From assembly GCF_030156785.1 (NCBI RefSeq), contig NZ_JASGLW010000010.1:1-64000 (forward strand): a DNA stretch of 64,000 nt, given 5' to 3'. The notes beneath the pieces were generated by a model. It was not told the DNA's origin and made no database searches. It saw nothing but the letters and a program-made list of their open reading frames with translations. This DNA comes from Methanohalophilus sp. (lineage in GTDB: Archaea > Halobacteriota > Methanosarcinia > Methanosarcinales > Methanosarcinaceae). The number at the start of each line of letters is the position of its first letter. Within the stretch, counting starts at the first letter, position 1. Position numbers and translations under genes: made by a program. Shown in pieces: positions 30,546 to 39,807 of this stretch.

Positions 30546-31163
30546 TTACAGTTTATTCCACACACTATAGATTCTCTGGAGAGCTGTAATATGTGATGTA
30601 AATGCGAGAATTACTACACACCAGCCAAGGATGGTGTAACCTGCCAGTGGCTGTGCATAAATAACGTAAGCAACTGCAGCAACCATTATGAGTACAAGTC
30701 GGTCAGCCCGACCCATAAGGCCACCATAAAAGCGACCGATTCCAAGTGCCTGTGCCTGTGTACCCAGATAGCTTGTAAGCAGGACACCGACAAGTGCGAT
30801 TACTCCGATTTCCCAATCCACATGCCCTCCAAAAAATATCCCGCCGATTATGAACATGTCGGCGTATCTGTCAATGACATGATCGAGGAAATCTCCTTTT
30901 TTGCTGGCATTGCCCATATATCTTGCCATGCTACCGTCCAATGCATCAAAAAAAGAGTTTAAAGCTACGAATATAACACCCACAAAAGCATAAAGTGCAA
31001 CTTCCAGAGAATAATAAAATGCAACTCCTGCCAGCATGGAGAAAATGAGTGAAATAAGGGATACATAATTTGGAGTAAATCCTGCGGATATTGCCTTTTT
31101 AGCTATGGATTCCACATAGGTGGCGGTTATCGGACGAAATTTTTCAAGAGTCATAGGTGCCAT
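30546..31163 (-). CDS. CDP-alcohol phosphatidyltransferase, probable archaetidylinositol phosphate synthase
   Basis: The 205-residue membrane protein has the family signature FFDALDGSMARYMGNASKKG followed by DFLDHVIDRYAD, and about six hydrophobic helices. The aspartates bind the metal and CDP-archaeol. The motif context KKGDFLDHVIDRYAD fits archaetidylinositol phosphate synthase, which links inositol phosphate to CDP-archaeol; archaetidylserine or glycerol synthase cannot be excluded. It lies upstream of archease with about 30 bases between and may be in the same transcript. Confidence 0.8.
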   Translation of the reverse strand: MAPMTLEKFRPITATYVESIAKKAISAGFTPNYVSLISLIFSMLAGVAFYYSLEVALYAFVGVIFVALNSFFDALDGSMARYMGNASKKGDFLDHVIDRYADMFIIGGIFFGGHVDWEIGVIALVGVLLTSYLGTQAQALGIGRFYGGLMGRADRLVLIMVAAVAYVIYAQPLAGYTILGWCVVILAFTSHITALQRIYSVWNKL

Positions 31164-31199
31164 TTCCTTTACACATTCAGTGTAAATAGCATTTACCCG

Positions 31200-31751
31200 T
31201 TATTTGCGTGCCAGATCATAAAAATATCGTATTTTACATGAATGTTCTATCTGGGTTGTAAATACGTAAGCTTCATCAAGATCCTTTCCGATGGCAATCG
31301 TTCCATGACTATAGATGATAGCTCCATGATGGTTTAAAAGAGCCCGTGAAGCTGCTTCAGCCAGTTCTTCACTTCCGATATTACCTCTGATAATCGGGAC
31401 ATTTCCAAGAAAAAGAACTCCTTCACTGTCAATTGGCGAGATGCTGCTATCTTTCTGAAGCAAGGAAAGAATGACAGAGTACGGACAGTGTGCATGAATA
31501 ATTGCTCCTGCATCGGTATTGCGATAGATCTGCCGGTGTACTATAGTTTCAGAGGAGGCGATTTTGTCCAGAAAGGAATTGCGATCTATGGGTACTTCCA
31601 CAACGGTATCTTCAGTAATTTCATCGAGAAAACAACCAGTGCGGGTGATTATAAAATTTTCACCTTTTCGGACACTGATGTTCCCAAAATTCGATTCAAC
31701 CAACCCGTGGTTTACAAGCTTGCTTCCGATACGCGCCATTTCATGCCACAT
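31200..31751 (-). CDS. Class II aldolase/adducin family protein
   Basis: The 183-residue protein has SNFGNISVRKG, ITRTGCFLDE, the catalytic Glu in SSETIVHRQIY, the zinc-binding IIHAHCPYSV and YSHGTIAIGKDLDEAY. This is the fuculose-phosphate aldolase/ribulose-phosphate epimerase fold of about the usual length. Archaeal relatives split fuculose phosphate or similar sugars; the substrate here is unclear. An in-frame start at 31778 adds residues unlike the family, so ATG 31751 is chosen (ATG 31739 possible). Confidence 0.82.
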   Translation of the reverse strand: MWHEMARIGSKLVNHGLVESNFGNISVRKGENFIITRTGCFLDEITEDTVVEVPIDRNSFLDKIASSETIVHRQIYRNTDAGAIIHAHCPYSVILSLLQKDSSISPIDSEGVLFLGNVPIIRGNIGSEELAEAASRALLNHHGAIIYSHGTIAIGKDLDEAYVFTTQIEHSCKIRYFYDLARK

Positions 31752-31822
31752 GAATGCTATATATGTGCAAGCAAGCATAAAATTTATTTGCTATAATCTG
31801 TATGTAAGGGGTAGTTCAATAC

Positions 31823-31896
31823 GCCTCGGTGGCTCAGCCTGGCAGAGCGAGTGACTTGTAATCACTAGGTCGCGTGTTCAAATCACGCCCGGGGCT
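31823..31896 (+). tRNA. tRNA-Thr (anticodon TGT)
   Basis: A full cloverleaf is visible: acceptor GCCTCGG with CCGGGGC, anticodon stem AGTGA/TCACT enclosing CTTGTAA with anticodon TGT, and T stem GCGTG/CACGC around TTCAAAT. The discriminator base is T, as usual for archaeal tRNA-Thr. CCA is not encoded. Confidence 0.95.
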
Positions 31897-31929
31897 TCAT
31901 GTACTTACTATTGGTATATCTTCTTTTAA

Positions 31930-32157
31930 AGGATATGGTGTAATCAGTACACACTGGGAAAAAATTAGAAAATAAAGTGTATTTGGGCCTTTTTCTGCTT
32001 GGTTTCATTTTGCCCTTTCAGTGCTGTACTCTTCTTTGGTATGCTTATTCCTATAGCTTTGGCCGCACAGGGTCCGATAATCATATCTTTGGTATTTGCA
32101 ACCACTTTGTCTATAATGTTTTTTCGATACTTCTAGTCTATTCTGTATCAAGGATAA
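31930..32157 (+). pseudogene. Possible remnant of a small membrane protein or transporter
   Basis: In the 530-base gap between tRNA-Thr and the FmdE-like gene, one frame from 31930 to 32157 is free of TAA and TGA but holds two TAGs, and encodes a hydrophobic run (SAVLFFGMLIPIALAAQGP, then ISLVFATTLSIMFF). An alternative frame (GLFLLGFILPF) looks similar just before it, as if a base were lost. I cannot name a family. It may be the end of a decayed permease or a chance hydrophobic stretch. The rest of the gap shows no gene. Confidence 0.3.
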
Positions 32158-32429
32158 GAGAATTGTCAATAAGCTTTCCGTGAGTTAGAAAGGTAAGAAA
32201 ATACTGCACCTATTATCGTACTTGTTGGCCTATATTATTCAAGACACTTGCAATTTATGTGAGAGTAGGCTTGTTTGTAAAATATCATGTTCCATGATGG
32301 CATATAATATCCCCCATGTTTCAAATTTATTTGAAACCACTACTTTTAAGTACTGGTAAAACAATTGTAAATTAGATGTTTTGTGGGCTAACCCCACAAT
32401 CTTACAAATCAGCAATGGAGATATCAAAT

Positions 32430-33044
32430 ATGGAAATGAGTAAAGATGAAACGCTTGAAATTGGATTCAAATTCCATGGACACCGTTGTCCAGGAATGCC
32501 ACTTGGACTGAGACTTGCCTGGGCAGCCATGGAAAAACTTGGTGTATCAAGAGCAAAAGATGGAGAGCTTATGGCCCTTGTAGAAATAGGTGATGCACAC
32601 TGTGCCGGTTGTTTTGGAGATGGAGTGCAGGTTGCTACAGGATGTACATTTGGAAAAGGAAATATCAAGAAAACATATGCTGGTAAAATTGCACTGACCC
32701 TTATCTCAACTAAAGATAACAAGGCAGTTAGGGTACATGCACTACCTGAATTGTTTGCTAAAATGGAGAAATCTCCTTTCATCCAGCAAAGGAGTTCTGG
32801 TGTTCCTGCATCAAAAGTACCCACTGAAATCTCACAACCAGCAATCAATATGATTATGTCAATGCCAGATTCTGATTTCATTGAAGTCAGCGAAGTTTTT
32901 GACTACAAAGTAGATTCACCAGTGGTTCAATTCAAAAGAGTACAGTGTTCCAAATGTAAAGAAATGGTGATCGAAAAATATGCACGTGTGCTCGACGACG
33001 AGATAGTCTGCCGACCATGCCTGGAAAAGGTGCATCAGATTTAA
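32430..33044 (+). CDS. FmdE family protein with C-terminal zinc ribbon
   Basis: The 204-residue protein has the FmdE domain with FKFHGHRCPGMPLGLRLA and GDAHCAGCFGDGVQVATGCTFGKGN, then a C-terminal C4 ribbon (CSKCKEMVIE...CRPC). FmdE was named for copurifying with molybdenum formylmethanofuran dehydrogenase, but stand-alone members like this have no proven function; metal binding is likely. The ATG at 32430 has ATGGAG nine bases upstream, whereas the earlier in-frame ATG 32415 lies within that site. A hairpin overlaps its stop codon. Confidence 0.82.
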   Translation: MEMSKDETLEIGFKFHGHRCPGMPLGLRLAWAAMEKLGVSRAKDGELMALVEIGDAHCAGCFGDGVQVATGCTFGKGNIKKTYAGKIALTLISTKDNKAVRVHALPELFAKMEKSPFIQQRSSGVPASKVPTEISQPAINMIMSMPDSDFIEVSEVFDYKVDSPVVQFKRVQCSKCKEMVIEKYARVLDDEIVCRPCLEKVHQI

Positions 33045-33062
33045 GTGCAATTGCACTTAAAT
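33039..33062. terminator. Palindromic terminator after the FmdE-like gene
   Basis: A perfect 24-base palindrome (ATTTAAGTGCAA and its complement) includes the stop codon of the FmdE-like gene and lies 40 bases before the transporter start. It can form a 10-12 base-pair hairpin. The downstream T content is only moderate, so it may also act as a processing or mRNA-end signal. Confidence 0.5.
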
Positions 33063-33101
33063 CCTATTTAATCCATTGTAATAACATCTGGATTTGGTTG
33101 C

Positions 33102-33860
33102 ATGGATGTCATCGTAATTGCTGTAATTATCTTTTTTTTAGCCGTTATATTTTCAATGCTCGGTCTAGGTGGATCCCTGGTATATGTACCTTTATTTTAC
33201 TGGCTTGGCATCGATATGCTCATAGCAATACCTACCGCCTTGCTTCTCAATGGTATAACTACCAGTTCAGCAGCAATCACGTATTACAGGAAAAAAATGA
33301 TAAACTTCCATGTAGCAGCTCCTTTTGTAATAGCTTCCATTATAGGAGCACCTATTGGTGCTTACTTTACTAAGTTTGTCCCCATTGAAATATTGTTATG
33401 GATACTCAGTGCCGTGCTGGTTTTTGCCGGAGTAAGAATGTTATTCTCTGGGGGAAAAAATACAGAATCTGAAATTTCATCCATCTCTACAGATAATAGG
33501 AAGAGTTTAACCATTGGTATTTTTCTAGGTTTTGTAATTGGTATTATTGCAGGACTTCTTGGAATTGGTGGCGGCGTATTCATAGTCCCTGTTTTGATAG
33601 CACTTGGCTATGGAGCAAAACGTGCTTCTGCCACATCAGCTTTTATTGTATTGTTCTCTTCTTTCTCAGGGCTTTTTGGTCATCTGACTACAGGACATCT
33701 GGACACGAATCTCATGATTTATACAGCAATAGCTGCATTCATAGGAGGCCAGGTAGGTTCACATTTAATGCATAGCAAAATGAAATCAGAAACAATCAAA
33801 CAGATGTTTGCTGTGGTTTTGTGGATAATGGCTATCAAACTTGTTTATGGGTTGATGTGA
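33102..33860 (+). CDS. TauE/SafE family membrane transporter
   Basis: The 252-residue protein has about eight hydrophobic helices and the family repeats GLGGSLVYVPLFYWLGID near the start and LLGIGGGVFIVPVLIALGYGAKRASATSAF in the second half. Members export sulfite, sulfoacetate or other organosulfur anions; the substrate here is unknown. The start is the ATG at 33102, only about 40 bases after the FmdE-like gene. Located in the cytoplasmic membrane. Confidence 0.85.
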   Translation: MDVIVIAVIIFFLAVIFSMLGLGGSLVYVPLFYWLGIDMLIAIPTALLLNGITTSSAAITYYRKKMINFHVAAPFVIASIIGAPIGAYFTKFVPIEILLWILSAVLVFAGVRMLFSGGKNTESEISSISTDNRKSLTIGIFLGFVIGIIAGLLGIGGGVFIVPVLIALGYGAKRASATSAFIVLFSSFSGLFGHLTTGHLDTNLMIYTAIAAFIGGQVGSHLMHSKMKSETIKQMFAVVLWIMAIKLVYGLM

Positions 33861-34314
33861 TTTTAATTTGTGGGGAAGCATATGACCCGTATGCTTTCCG
33901 ATATAAATTATAAATTGAGAAAAATTGATCCAAAGGGATTATATCTTTTAATGTTTTATGAGGAATTCAAAGTACAACCTTGCGTAATATAGTACTCTCG
34001 ATCAGCAAGCAGTGCAATATAATTAGCAAACGTTTCTCACAAATTATTTTTAAATAAAAGCTATATTATTAAAATAATTTAGCATAATACAATATCGTGT
34101 AACAACATTTGATAATATTTTTAAATAAGTTCGTGCCAGAATATTAAGGATTTTGACAGAATCTGGATTTGATCGTTACCCTCGATTTCAGGAAAATTAT
34201 GAGATAACTGCATTACGCCTTTTGATAGAATAATCAAAATAATCGATGTAAGTAATTATTTAAATAAGTGAATATAAAAATACGTATCCGACACACCAGT
34301 GACTATGTGCTTTC

Positions 34315-34345
34315 CGACAATTGTCGATAGTCTTATATATAAATA
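34315..34345 (+). promoter_or_regulatory. Promoter of the cdrS-ftsZ unit with a perfect palindrome upstream
   Basis: In a 598-base gap, the 12-base perfect palindrome CGACAATTGTCG at 34315-34326 lies about eight bases before a TATATATAAATA box-A element (about 34334-34345). Transcription would start near 34365, leaving a leader of about 95 bases that contains more CCGAC/GTCGG words. The site could bind the RHH protein encoded downstream (autoregulation) or another factor. The rest of the gap is AT-rich with no gene. Confidence 0.5.
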
Positions 34346-34458
34346 TGTATAAAAGATAGGTAAGACACAAGTCAGATTTTATAGACTGATGGATTGCAGA
34401 TGGATGTCGGCTTTCCGTCGTCTTTTAAGCTGACTACTGTCGGACATACGGTGTTATC

Positions 34459-34635
34459 ATGAAAAGGATCACAATCAGATTGCCGGAGCAGCAACTTGAT
34501 ATGATTAGCTATATGGTAGCGCAGGGTAAATTTCCATCTGCAAGCGAAGCAATTCGGACAGCAGTAAGAGAATTAATTGATGAGCGGGGTGAAAAGCTTC
34601 TTCGTAGATCGGAGATGATAGAAGCCCTATCATAA
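34459..34635 (+). CDS. CdrS-like ribbon-helix-helix regulator
   Basis: A 58-residue frame begins MKRITIRLPEQQLDMISYMV and continues GKFPSASEAIRTAVRELIDE, the beta strand plus helix-helix pattern of CopG/RHH DNA-binding proteins. A short RHH gene directly upstream of ftsZ is conserved in euryarchaea; in haloarchaea this gene (cdrS) controls cell division genes. It lies 36 bases before ftsZ and probably shares its transcript. It likely binds DNA as a dimer. Confidence 0.85.
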   Translation: MKRITIRLPEQQLDMISYMVAQGKFPSASEAIRTAVRELIDERGEKLLRRSEMIEALS

Positions 34636-34671
34636 CAGACTTTTTTGTGTATTCTAAGAGGGGATGAACAC

Positions 34672-35844
34672 ATGCAGTCAATAGTGCAGGAAGCTTTAAG
34701 ACTAACAGAACAGGAAAAGCAGTTTAGAGAAGTATTAGATGATGAAGATGATTTTGGATTCGGAATGCCAAGAATAACCATTGTTGGTTGTGGTGGAGCT
34801 GGAAACAATACCATCAATAGACTTTATAATATCGGCATTGAAGGCGCTGAAACCATTGCAATAAATACTGACAAACAGCATCTTGACCATATTCGTGCCG
34901 ATAAAAAAATCCTTGTTGGAAAAACATTAACACGTGGACTTGGTGCTGGTGGATATCCCGAAGTCGGTGCAAAGGCTGCGGATCTCGCTCGTGGAACACT
35001 TGAAGAAGTCTTCAAGGACAGCGATCTCGTTTTTGTTACAGCCGGTATGGGCGGAGGAACAGGTACCGGTGTTGCTCCAGTGGTTGCAGAAATTGCAAAA
35101 GAGCAGGGAGCAATTGTAGTAGGAATGGTGTCCAGTCCATTCCGTGTTGAACGTGCAAGGACAGTCAAAGCAGAAGAAGGACTTGAAGAATTGCGCAGGG
35201 CTGCTGATACCGTAATTGTGCTTGACAACAACAGATTGCTGGAATACGTGCCCAACCTACCAATTGAGCAGGCATTTTCAGTAATGGACCAGCTTATCGC
35301 TGAAACCGTTAAAGGTATCACAGAAACAATAACTCAACCGTCCCTGATTAACCTTGACTATGCAGACATTCGTGCAATCATGGGGTGCGGCGGTGTTGCA
35401 GTAATGCTTGTAGGCGAGAGCAAAAACCAGGATAAGAGTGATGATGTTGTAAGGGCAGCCCTGAATCACCCACTCCTTGACGTTGACTATCGTGGTGCTA
35501 CCGGAAGCCTTGTACACATCACAGGCGGACCTGACCTCAGCCTCAAGGAAGCAGAAGAAGTTGCATCTTCCCTTACATATGAACTCGCTCCCAGTGCAAA
35601 TGTAATCTGGGGAGCAAGGATAAGGGATGACTATGAAGGAAAGATCAGGGTAATGGCCATCATGACAGGAGTGCAGTCAGCACAGGTGCTTGGTCCTCAA
35701 TACCAGACAGATATTGTCGAAAAAAGGAATCCTGTGCGCAACACATCAAGAAGCTACACACGTGTAAAGAATGGGCAGCGTGCAATTGTTGAACCAATCA
35801 ACAACTCCGGGAACGGCGGCTCTATAATTGATATAATAAACTAA
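34672..35844 (+). CDS. ftsZ: Cell division protein FtsZ
   Basis: The 390-residue tubulin-family GTPase has [17 protein letters not shown], the tubulin signature [19 protein letters not shown] and [19 protein letters not shown], with the T7 region [11 protein letters not shown]. It forms the division ring. Archaea usually have FtsZ1 and FtsZ2; the neighbouring cdrS-like gene and the N-terminal extension of about 30 residues suggest the FtsZ2 type, but this is not certain. ATG 34672 follows a GAGGGGATG sequence; a start at 34645 would nearly abut the RHH gene. The C-terminal tail ends in GGSIIDIIN, a possible partner-binding peptide. Confidence 0.93.
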   Translation: MQSIVQEALRLTEQEKQFREVLDDEDDFGFGMPRITIVGCGGAGNNTINRLYNIGIEGAETIAINTDKQHLDHIRADKKILVGKTLTRGLGAGGYPEVGAKAADLARGTLEEVFKDSDLVFVTAGMGGGTGTGVAPVVAEIAKEQGAIVVGMVSSPFRVERARTVKAEEGLEELRRAADTVIVLDNNRLLEYVPNLPIEQAFSVMDQLIAETVKGITETITQPSLINLDYADIRAIMGCGGVAVMLVGESKNQDKSDDVVRAALNHPLLDVDYRGATGSLVHITGGPDLSLKEAEEVASSLTYELAPSANVIWGARIRDDYEGKIRVMAIMTGVQSAQVLGPQYQTDIVEKRNPVRNTSRSYTRVKNGQRAIVEPINNSGNGGSIIDIIN

Positions 35845-35921
35845 AATTCCTTTGCCGGATAGGGACGGTTCCCTGTTCGGCTGGAATAACTTTTTTTATC
35901 TTCACTGAACTTTCTATACTC

Positions 35922-37397
35922 ATGAATATCCTGATAGCCACAGGTCATCTTGCTATAGATACAGTAAAAGATGCCGTTGGCAATAACGCTGAAATCCTGC
36001 TAATTGACACCGAGGTTGCAGCATTCATAACTCCCGGCAAACTTCTGGATGCATACATGAAGAACCACCGATCCGGCGAATTCGATATATTGCTTGTCCC
36101 CGGACTTGTATCTGGAGATTTCTCCGGCGTTGCCAACAAAATAGGCTGCCCCATTTATCGTGGTTCAAAACATGCATATGATCTGGACACCGTAATCCGG
36201 TATGCAGATGAAATAACCTTTTCCACAGAAATACCTGCCTGTGAATTGATTGATGGAATCAGGAAAGAAGAAGCGTTGAAAACCTTACATGATCTGGAAG
36301 ATAATGCATCCTCTGTATTTAATCTCAGGAATCTTAAAATCGGAGGAAATTCCGGCATGAAAGTCATGGCGGAGATTGTTGATGCCGCATCTATGGATGA
36401 GGTTGAGCTCAGGAAAAAAATCAAACATTTTCTTGAAGAAGGAGCGAATATTATCGATCTTGGCATCTCAATGACAAGCTCGGTTGAGGACGTCGAGAGA
36501 ACAGTCCAGATAGCACGAAAAGTTACGGAAGGACCCTTAAGTATAGATACAACAATTGCCGAGCACATCATTTGCGCAGTGGAAAATGGTGTTGATCTTG
36601 TACTAAGCCTGAACAGTTCAAATATTGATTCAACTGCTAAGCACATAGCAGAAAAAGAGATCGCTGTGGTTGTAATACCTGATCCGGGTGAAAGCTGTGA
36701 CACTCTTATAAAAAATATGGAAAAATGCCGGGAATACGGGATCAAAAAAATCATTGCTGACCCGATTCTTGATCCAGCAGGTCATGGTTTCACGGAATCG
36801 ATTATTCGATACAAAAATGTTGCAGAACAATATCCAGGGATACCCCTTTTCTTTGGAGCGGGAAACGTTACCGAACTCTTTGACGCAGATTCTATAGGAA
36901 TCAATGCCCTGCTCTCTACAATTGCCGCAGACATTGGTTCTTCAATTCTTTTCACTCCAGAATACAGCGACAAAACACAGGGTTCCATTTCAGAACTAAA
37001 AACTGCTGCTGCAATGATGAAGCTTGCAGAAATCCGCAAGAGTCCCCCGAAAGATCTCGGTTTTGATTTATTTTGCATAAAAGAAAAACGAAAAAGAAAA
37101 GAAAGAGAAATACCGGAAAATTTCATTTCAGCAAAACCTAATACTTATTGGGAGCTTGATCCAAAAGGACCTTTTAGGATAGGAATCGCACATGATCCTG
37201 AGGGCAGGGGCTATATTGTTGCAGAACATGAGAGGGCTACCATAATTGGTAAAAATGCATCAGAGGTTCTCGATTCTATTATAAGTGAGGGATTGATCAG
37301 CAAACTTGATCACGCAGGCTATCTTGGAATGGAACTTAAAAAAGCCGAAATTGCACTCCAATTTAACAGAAGTTATGAGCAGGATGATGTTTTCTAA
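35922..37397 (+). CDS. Dihydropteroate synthase-related protein (archaeal TIGR00284 type)
   Basis: The 491-residue protein has an N-terminal archaeal domain (MNILIATGHLAIDTVKDAV) and a central TIM barrel like dihydropteroate synthase, with NIIDLGISMTSSVEDVERTV, GPLSIDTTIAEHI, DPILDPAGHGFTES and FGAGNVTELFDADS. The family is widespread in methanogens and thought to act in the pterin branch leading to tetrahydromethanopterin, but the reaction is not proven. The C-terminal DUF-like part (IGIAHDPEGRGYIVAEH) is unique to archaea. The TTG-started gene at 37410 follows by 12 bases. Confidence 0.8.
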   Translation: MNILIATGHLAIDTVKDAVGNNAEILLIDTEVAAFITPGKLLDAYMKNHRSGEFDILLVPGLVSGDFSGVANKIGCPIYRGSKHAYDLDTVIRYADEITFSTEIPACELIDGIRKEEALKTLHDLEDNASSVFNLRNLKIGGNSGMKVMAEIVDAASMDEVELRKKIKHFLEEGANIIDLGISMTSSVEDVERTVQIARKVTEGPLSIDTTIAEHIICAVENGVDLVLSLNSSNIDSTAKHIAEKEIAVVVIPDPGESCDTLIKNMEKCREYGIKKIIADPILDPAGHGFTESIIRYKNVAEQYPGIPLFFGAGNVTELFDADSIGINALLSTIAADIGSSILFTPEYSDKTQGSISELKTAAAMMKLAEIRKSPPKDLGFDLFCIKEKRKRKEREIPENFISAKPNTYWELDPKGPFRIGIAHDPEGRGYIVAEHERATIIGKNASEVLDSIISEGLISKLDHAGYLGMELKKAEIALQFNRSYEQDDVF

Positions 37398-37409
37398 CGA
37401 GGTGAAAAA

Positions 37410-37865
37410 TTGAAGCTTAATAGTCAGGACAAAACAGAAATTGCGCAGATACTGGCTGAAAAATATTTTTCAGAGATGAATTGGAAGTGGGTTAACCTGA
37501 AAAAAGATGTGGACCGAATATTCAAAGCATATGAAGATATCGAGGATCAGTACAGAGAATACCCGTACATGAGCAAGGACTGGCATGTGGAGAATTCTGC
37601 GACCAAAAGCATACATATGTGTAAAAGATGGGATGAACTGAAAGATCTTGTGGATTTCCTGAATGCATACTCTGATAATTTTGATTTTCTTGCAATGAAC
37701 GATCATAAAATGTTTTGCATTGCATCTGCTGAAGGCTCACTTAATCCGCAGCAGAAAAATGCAATTCTGGAAGCTAAGAAATTACGCTACAGGATTTTTG
37801 TATTCAATGTAAAAGTACCGGATGACATTGAATTTGAGTTGATGCAAATCGGCGGAGGAATCTAA
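37410..37865 (+). CDS. Uncharacterised protein of the pterin-related unit
   Basis: The 151-residue product starts with TTG 37410, six bases after GAGGTGA. It is rich in charged and aromatic residues (NWKWVNLKKDVDRIFKAYED) and has a terminal alpha/beta part (LRYRIFVFNVKVPDDIEF). I do not recognise a family. Its position 12 bases after the dihydropteroate synthase-like gene and 36 before the reductase suggests cotranscription with both. Confidence 0.6.
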   Translation: MKLNSQDKTEIAQILAEKYFSEMNWKWVNLKKDVDRIFKAYEDIEDQYREYPYMSKDWHVENSATKSIHMCKRWDELKDLVDFLNAYSDNFDFLAMNDHKMFCIASAEGSLNPQQKNAILEAKKLRYRIFVFNVKVPDDIEFELMQIGGGI

Positions 37866-37901
37866 GCAGTCCCCAAAAAATTTCATCTCAAAGGTATCCA
37901 A

Positions 37902-39092
37902 ATGTCTCAAATTGACGAATATGATGTTGTAATAGTGGGTGCAGGTCCGGCAGGTGCAACTGCTGCTGCCTATGCGGCGCAATCGGGAGCATCCGTTCTT
38001 TTGATAGATAAGAAAAAGGATATTGGTGTTCCCCTACAATGTGGAGGTTTCCTGACACATGAAGAGACCCTAAGGGAATTACTGCCAAATGCCGAACTCC
38101 CATATCAGCTTTTCGAGTACTCGAAATCATGTGTTCACACATCAACAAGTTTTCAGAGATTTATTGCTCCTGATGGTTATTCTAAAGGTTTTAAAGTCGA
38201 AGGCGATGCCTTAGATAGACGTAAATTCGACAGATATCTCGTAAAACAAGCGGCTAAAGCAGGAGCTGAAGTCCTAATCGGGACTAATGTCACAGAAATT
38301 AGCCAACATACCGTCATTACAGATGGAATTTTTGGAAAAGCTAATTACAATTTCAAAGTCCTTATTGGGGCTGACGGACCCAATTCCCTTGTTGGAAAAT
38401 CCAGAGGTCTGGTCAGGAAACGTGACCCTATGGGGGTCGGAACAGCATTCGAATATGAAGTTTCCGGGGTTGAGGTTGACAAGGATGCTGTAGAGATGTA
38501 TTTTGGAAAAAACTACGTTCCAGGAGGCTATGCATGGATTATTTCCCAAGGAGATGACAATGCAAACATTGGAGTGGGTGTAAGGGAAGCACTTTTTGAT
38601 GAAAATATGTGTGCACGGGATTACCTGAATCGCTTTATGCATAAACATCCACAGGCTTCCAAAAAACTGGAGGGAGGTACAATAATTTCTGTTGTAGCGG
38701 GACTTGTGCCGGTTGGGGGTGCCCCTTCAAAAACTGCAACAAAAAACACTCTTATTGCAGGAGATGCTGCAGGGCAAATTATTGCAACAAACGGTGGAGG
38801 AATTGCTACGGCTATGGTCGGAGGAAAGATTGCCGGGGAAGTGGCTGCTGATCACCTGAATGGGAAATGCAGGCTTGAAGAGTATGAAAATCGCTGGAGA
38901 AAACAAATGGGACTTGAGATCAAAACCGCTGTATATATACGTAAATTAATGGATAACCTCATGAAATCCGATACACTCATGTCAACGGCTATCAGGTTAA
39001 TATCTCCGGATCAAATGAAAGAGATACAGTGCGGCAGACTCCCATCTTCAGTGAAGAAAGCACTCCTAAAGCTGAATTTTGGACTTAATTAA
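37902..39092 (+). CDS. Geranylgeranyl reductase family flavoprotein
   Basis: This 396-residue enzyme has VVIVGAGPAGATAAAYAAQ, a GVPLQCGGFL substrate region, IGADGPNSLVGKSRGL, FGKNYVPGGYAWIISQGDDNANIGVG and LIAGDAAGQIIATNGGGIATAMVGG. It belongs to the archaeal reductases that saturate geranylgeranyl chains of membrane lipids. It shares the same domain order with the TAG-containing homologue at 15924-17129, which makes it a useful internal reference for that gene; here no TAG interrupts the frame. One of the two is likely the main lipid reductase; which one is not decidable here. Confidence 0.88.
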   Translation: MSQIDEYDVVIVGAGPAGATAAAYAAQSGASVLLIDKKKDIGVPLQCGGFLTHEETLRELLPNAELPYQLFEYSKSCVHTSTSFQRFIAPDGYSKGFKVEGDALDRRKFDRYLVKQAAKAGAEVLIGTNVTEISQHTVITDGIFGKANYNFKVLIGADGPNSLVGKSRGLVRKRDPMGVGTAFEYEVSGVEVDKDAVEMYFGKNYVPGGYAWIISQGDDNANIGVGVREALFDENMCARDYLNRFMHKHPQASKKLEGGTIISVVAGLVPVGGAPSKTATKNTLIAGDAAGQIIATNGGGIATAMVGGKIAGEVAADHLNGKCRLEEYENRWRKQMGLEIKTAVYIRKLMDNLMKSDTLMSTAIRLISPDQMKEIQCGRLPSSVKKALLKLNFGLN

Positions 39093-39288
39093 CAAAGCTC
39101 TCTGATTTAATTGAAAGTTCCAGATTTTAAATCTGGAACAAAACACCATTAATCCCTTGTGTTTTCTTGATCAAACAAATATGGGTGCATTCTTTTTATA
39201 AATAATCTAGTAACTAAATTGTATTTAAAAATAGGTTTTCTACAGAGTCAAATAAAGAATATATACTAGGCACATTATAAGTTGTCAC

Positions 39289-39807
39289 ATGGTAGTTTCT
39301 GAAAGCATAAAAGATGACAACTATAAAGTCAAACAGATCTCAAGGCTATTGGAATCTGGGGGGACCATGCTTGCACAGCATTGTAATGTGTGCGGGGCTC
39401 CATTTTTCCGTTATCATGGTGAAATATTATGTCCTGTTTGCAGTACTTTTGGCGAGCAACCGATTACTTCATCTAAAGAAGCCTCTAATGAAGAAAAACC
39501 TGTTTCTGCATCGTCTCAATCATCGGCTGCTACGACATCTCCTGCAGGAGTTGAATCCACTTCATCAAAAGAAGTTTCTGCTTCCGTGAAGTCCACTGAG
39601 CTACAGAAACCTGCTGTTAATGATGTGGTTTCTTCTACAGTTTCTACAAAGGATGTTGAATTCCAATATATTAAAAAAGTTCTTTTGCTCAATATTGAAG
39701 ATATTGCGTTAAAGCTGGTTGGGGAAAGTGATATCAGCAAACTGGCACAAAGGCTTGATTTAATCGAACGAACTCTGACCCTTGCTGAACGTGTAAAAAA
39801 AATCTAA
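39289..39807 (+). CDS. UPF0148 / autoantigen p27 (SSSCA1) family zinc protein
   Basis: The 172-residue protein starts with a short helix and a zinc ribbon (HCNVCGAPFF...ILCPVC, about residues 31-55), then a serine and threonine-rich linker (70-130) and a C-terminal helix. It matches the archaeal UPF0148 family; function is unknown. It ends directly against the stop of the convergent hef gene (adjacent bases). Confidence 0.8.
   Translation: MVVSESIKDDNYKVKQISRLLESGGTMLAQHCNVCGAPFFRYHGEILCPVCSTFGEQPITSSKEASNEEKPVSASSQSSAATTSPAGVESTSSKEVSASVKSTELQKPAVNDVVSSTVSTKDVEFQYIKKVLLLNIEDIALKLVGESDISKLAQRLDLIERTLTLAERVKKI

Noticed and set aside
34824-35321. 165-codon antisense frame within ftsZ
   Set aside because: It is a codon-bias shadow of ftsZ; no start signal and no protein family.
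36155-36754. Long antisense frame of 199 codons inside the dihydropteroate synthase-like gene
   Set aside because: The product is serine-rich and low-complexity, typical of a shadow of a real gene in the opposite frame, with no family resemblance.
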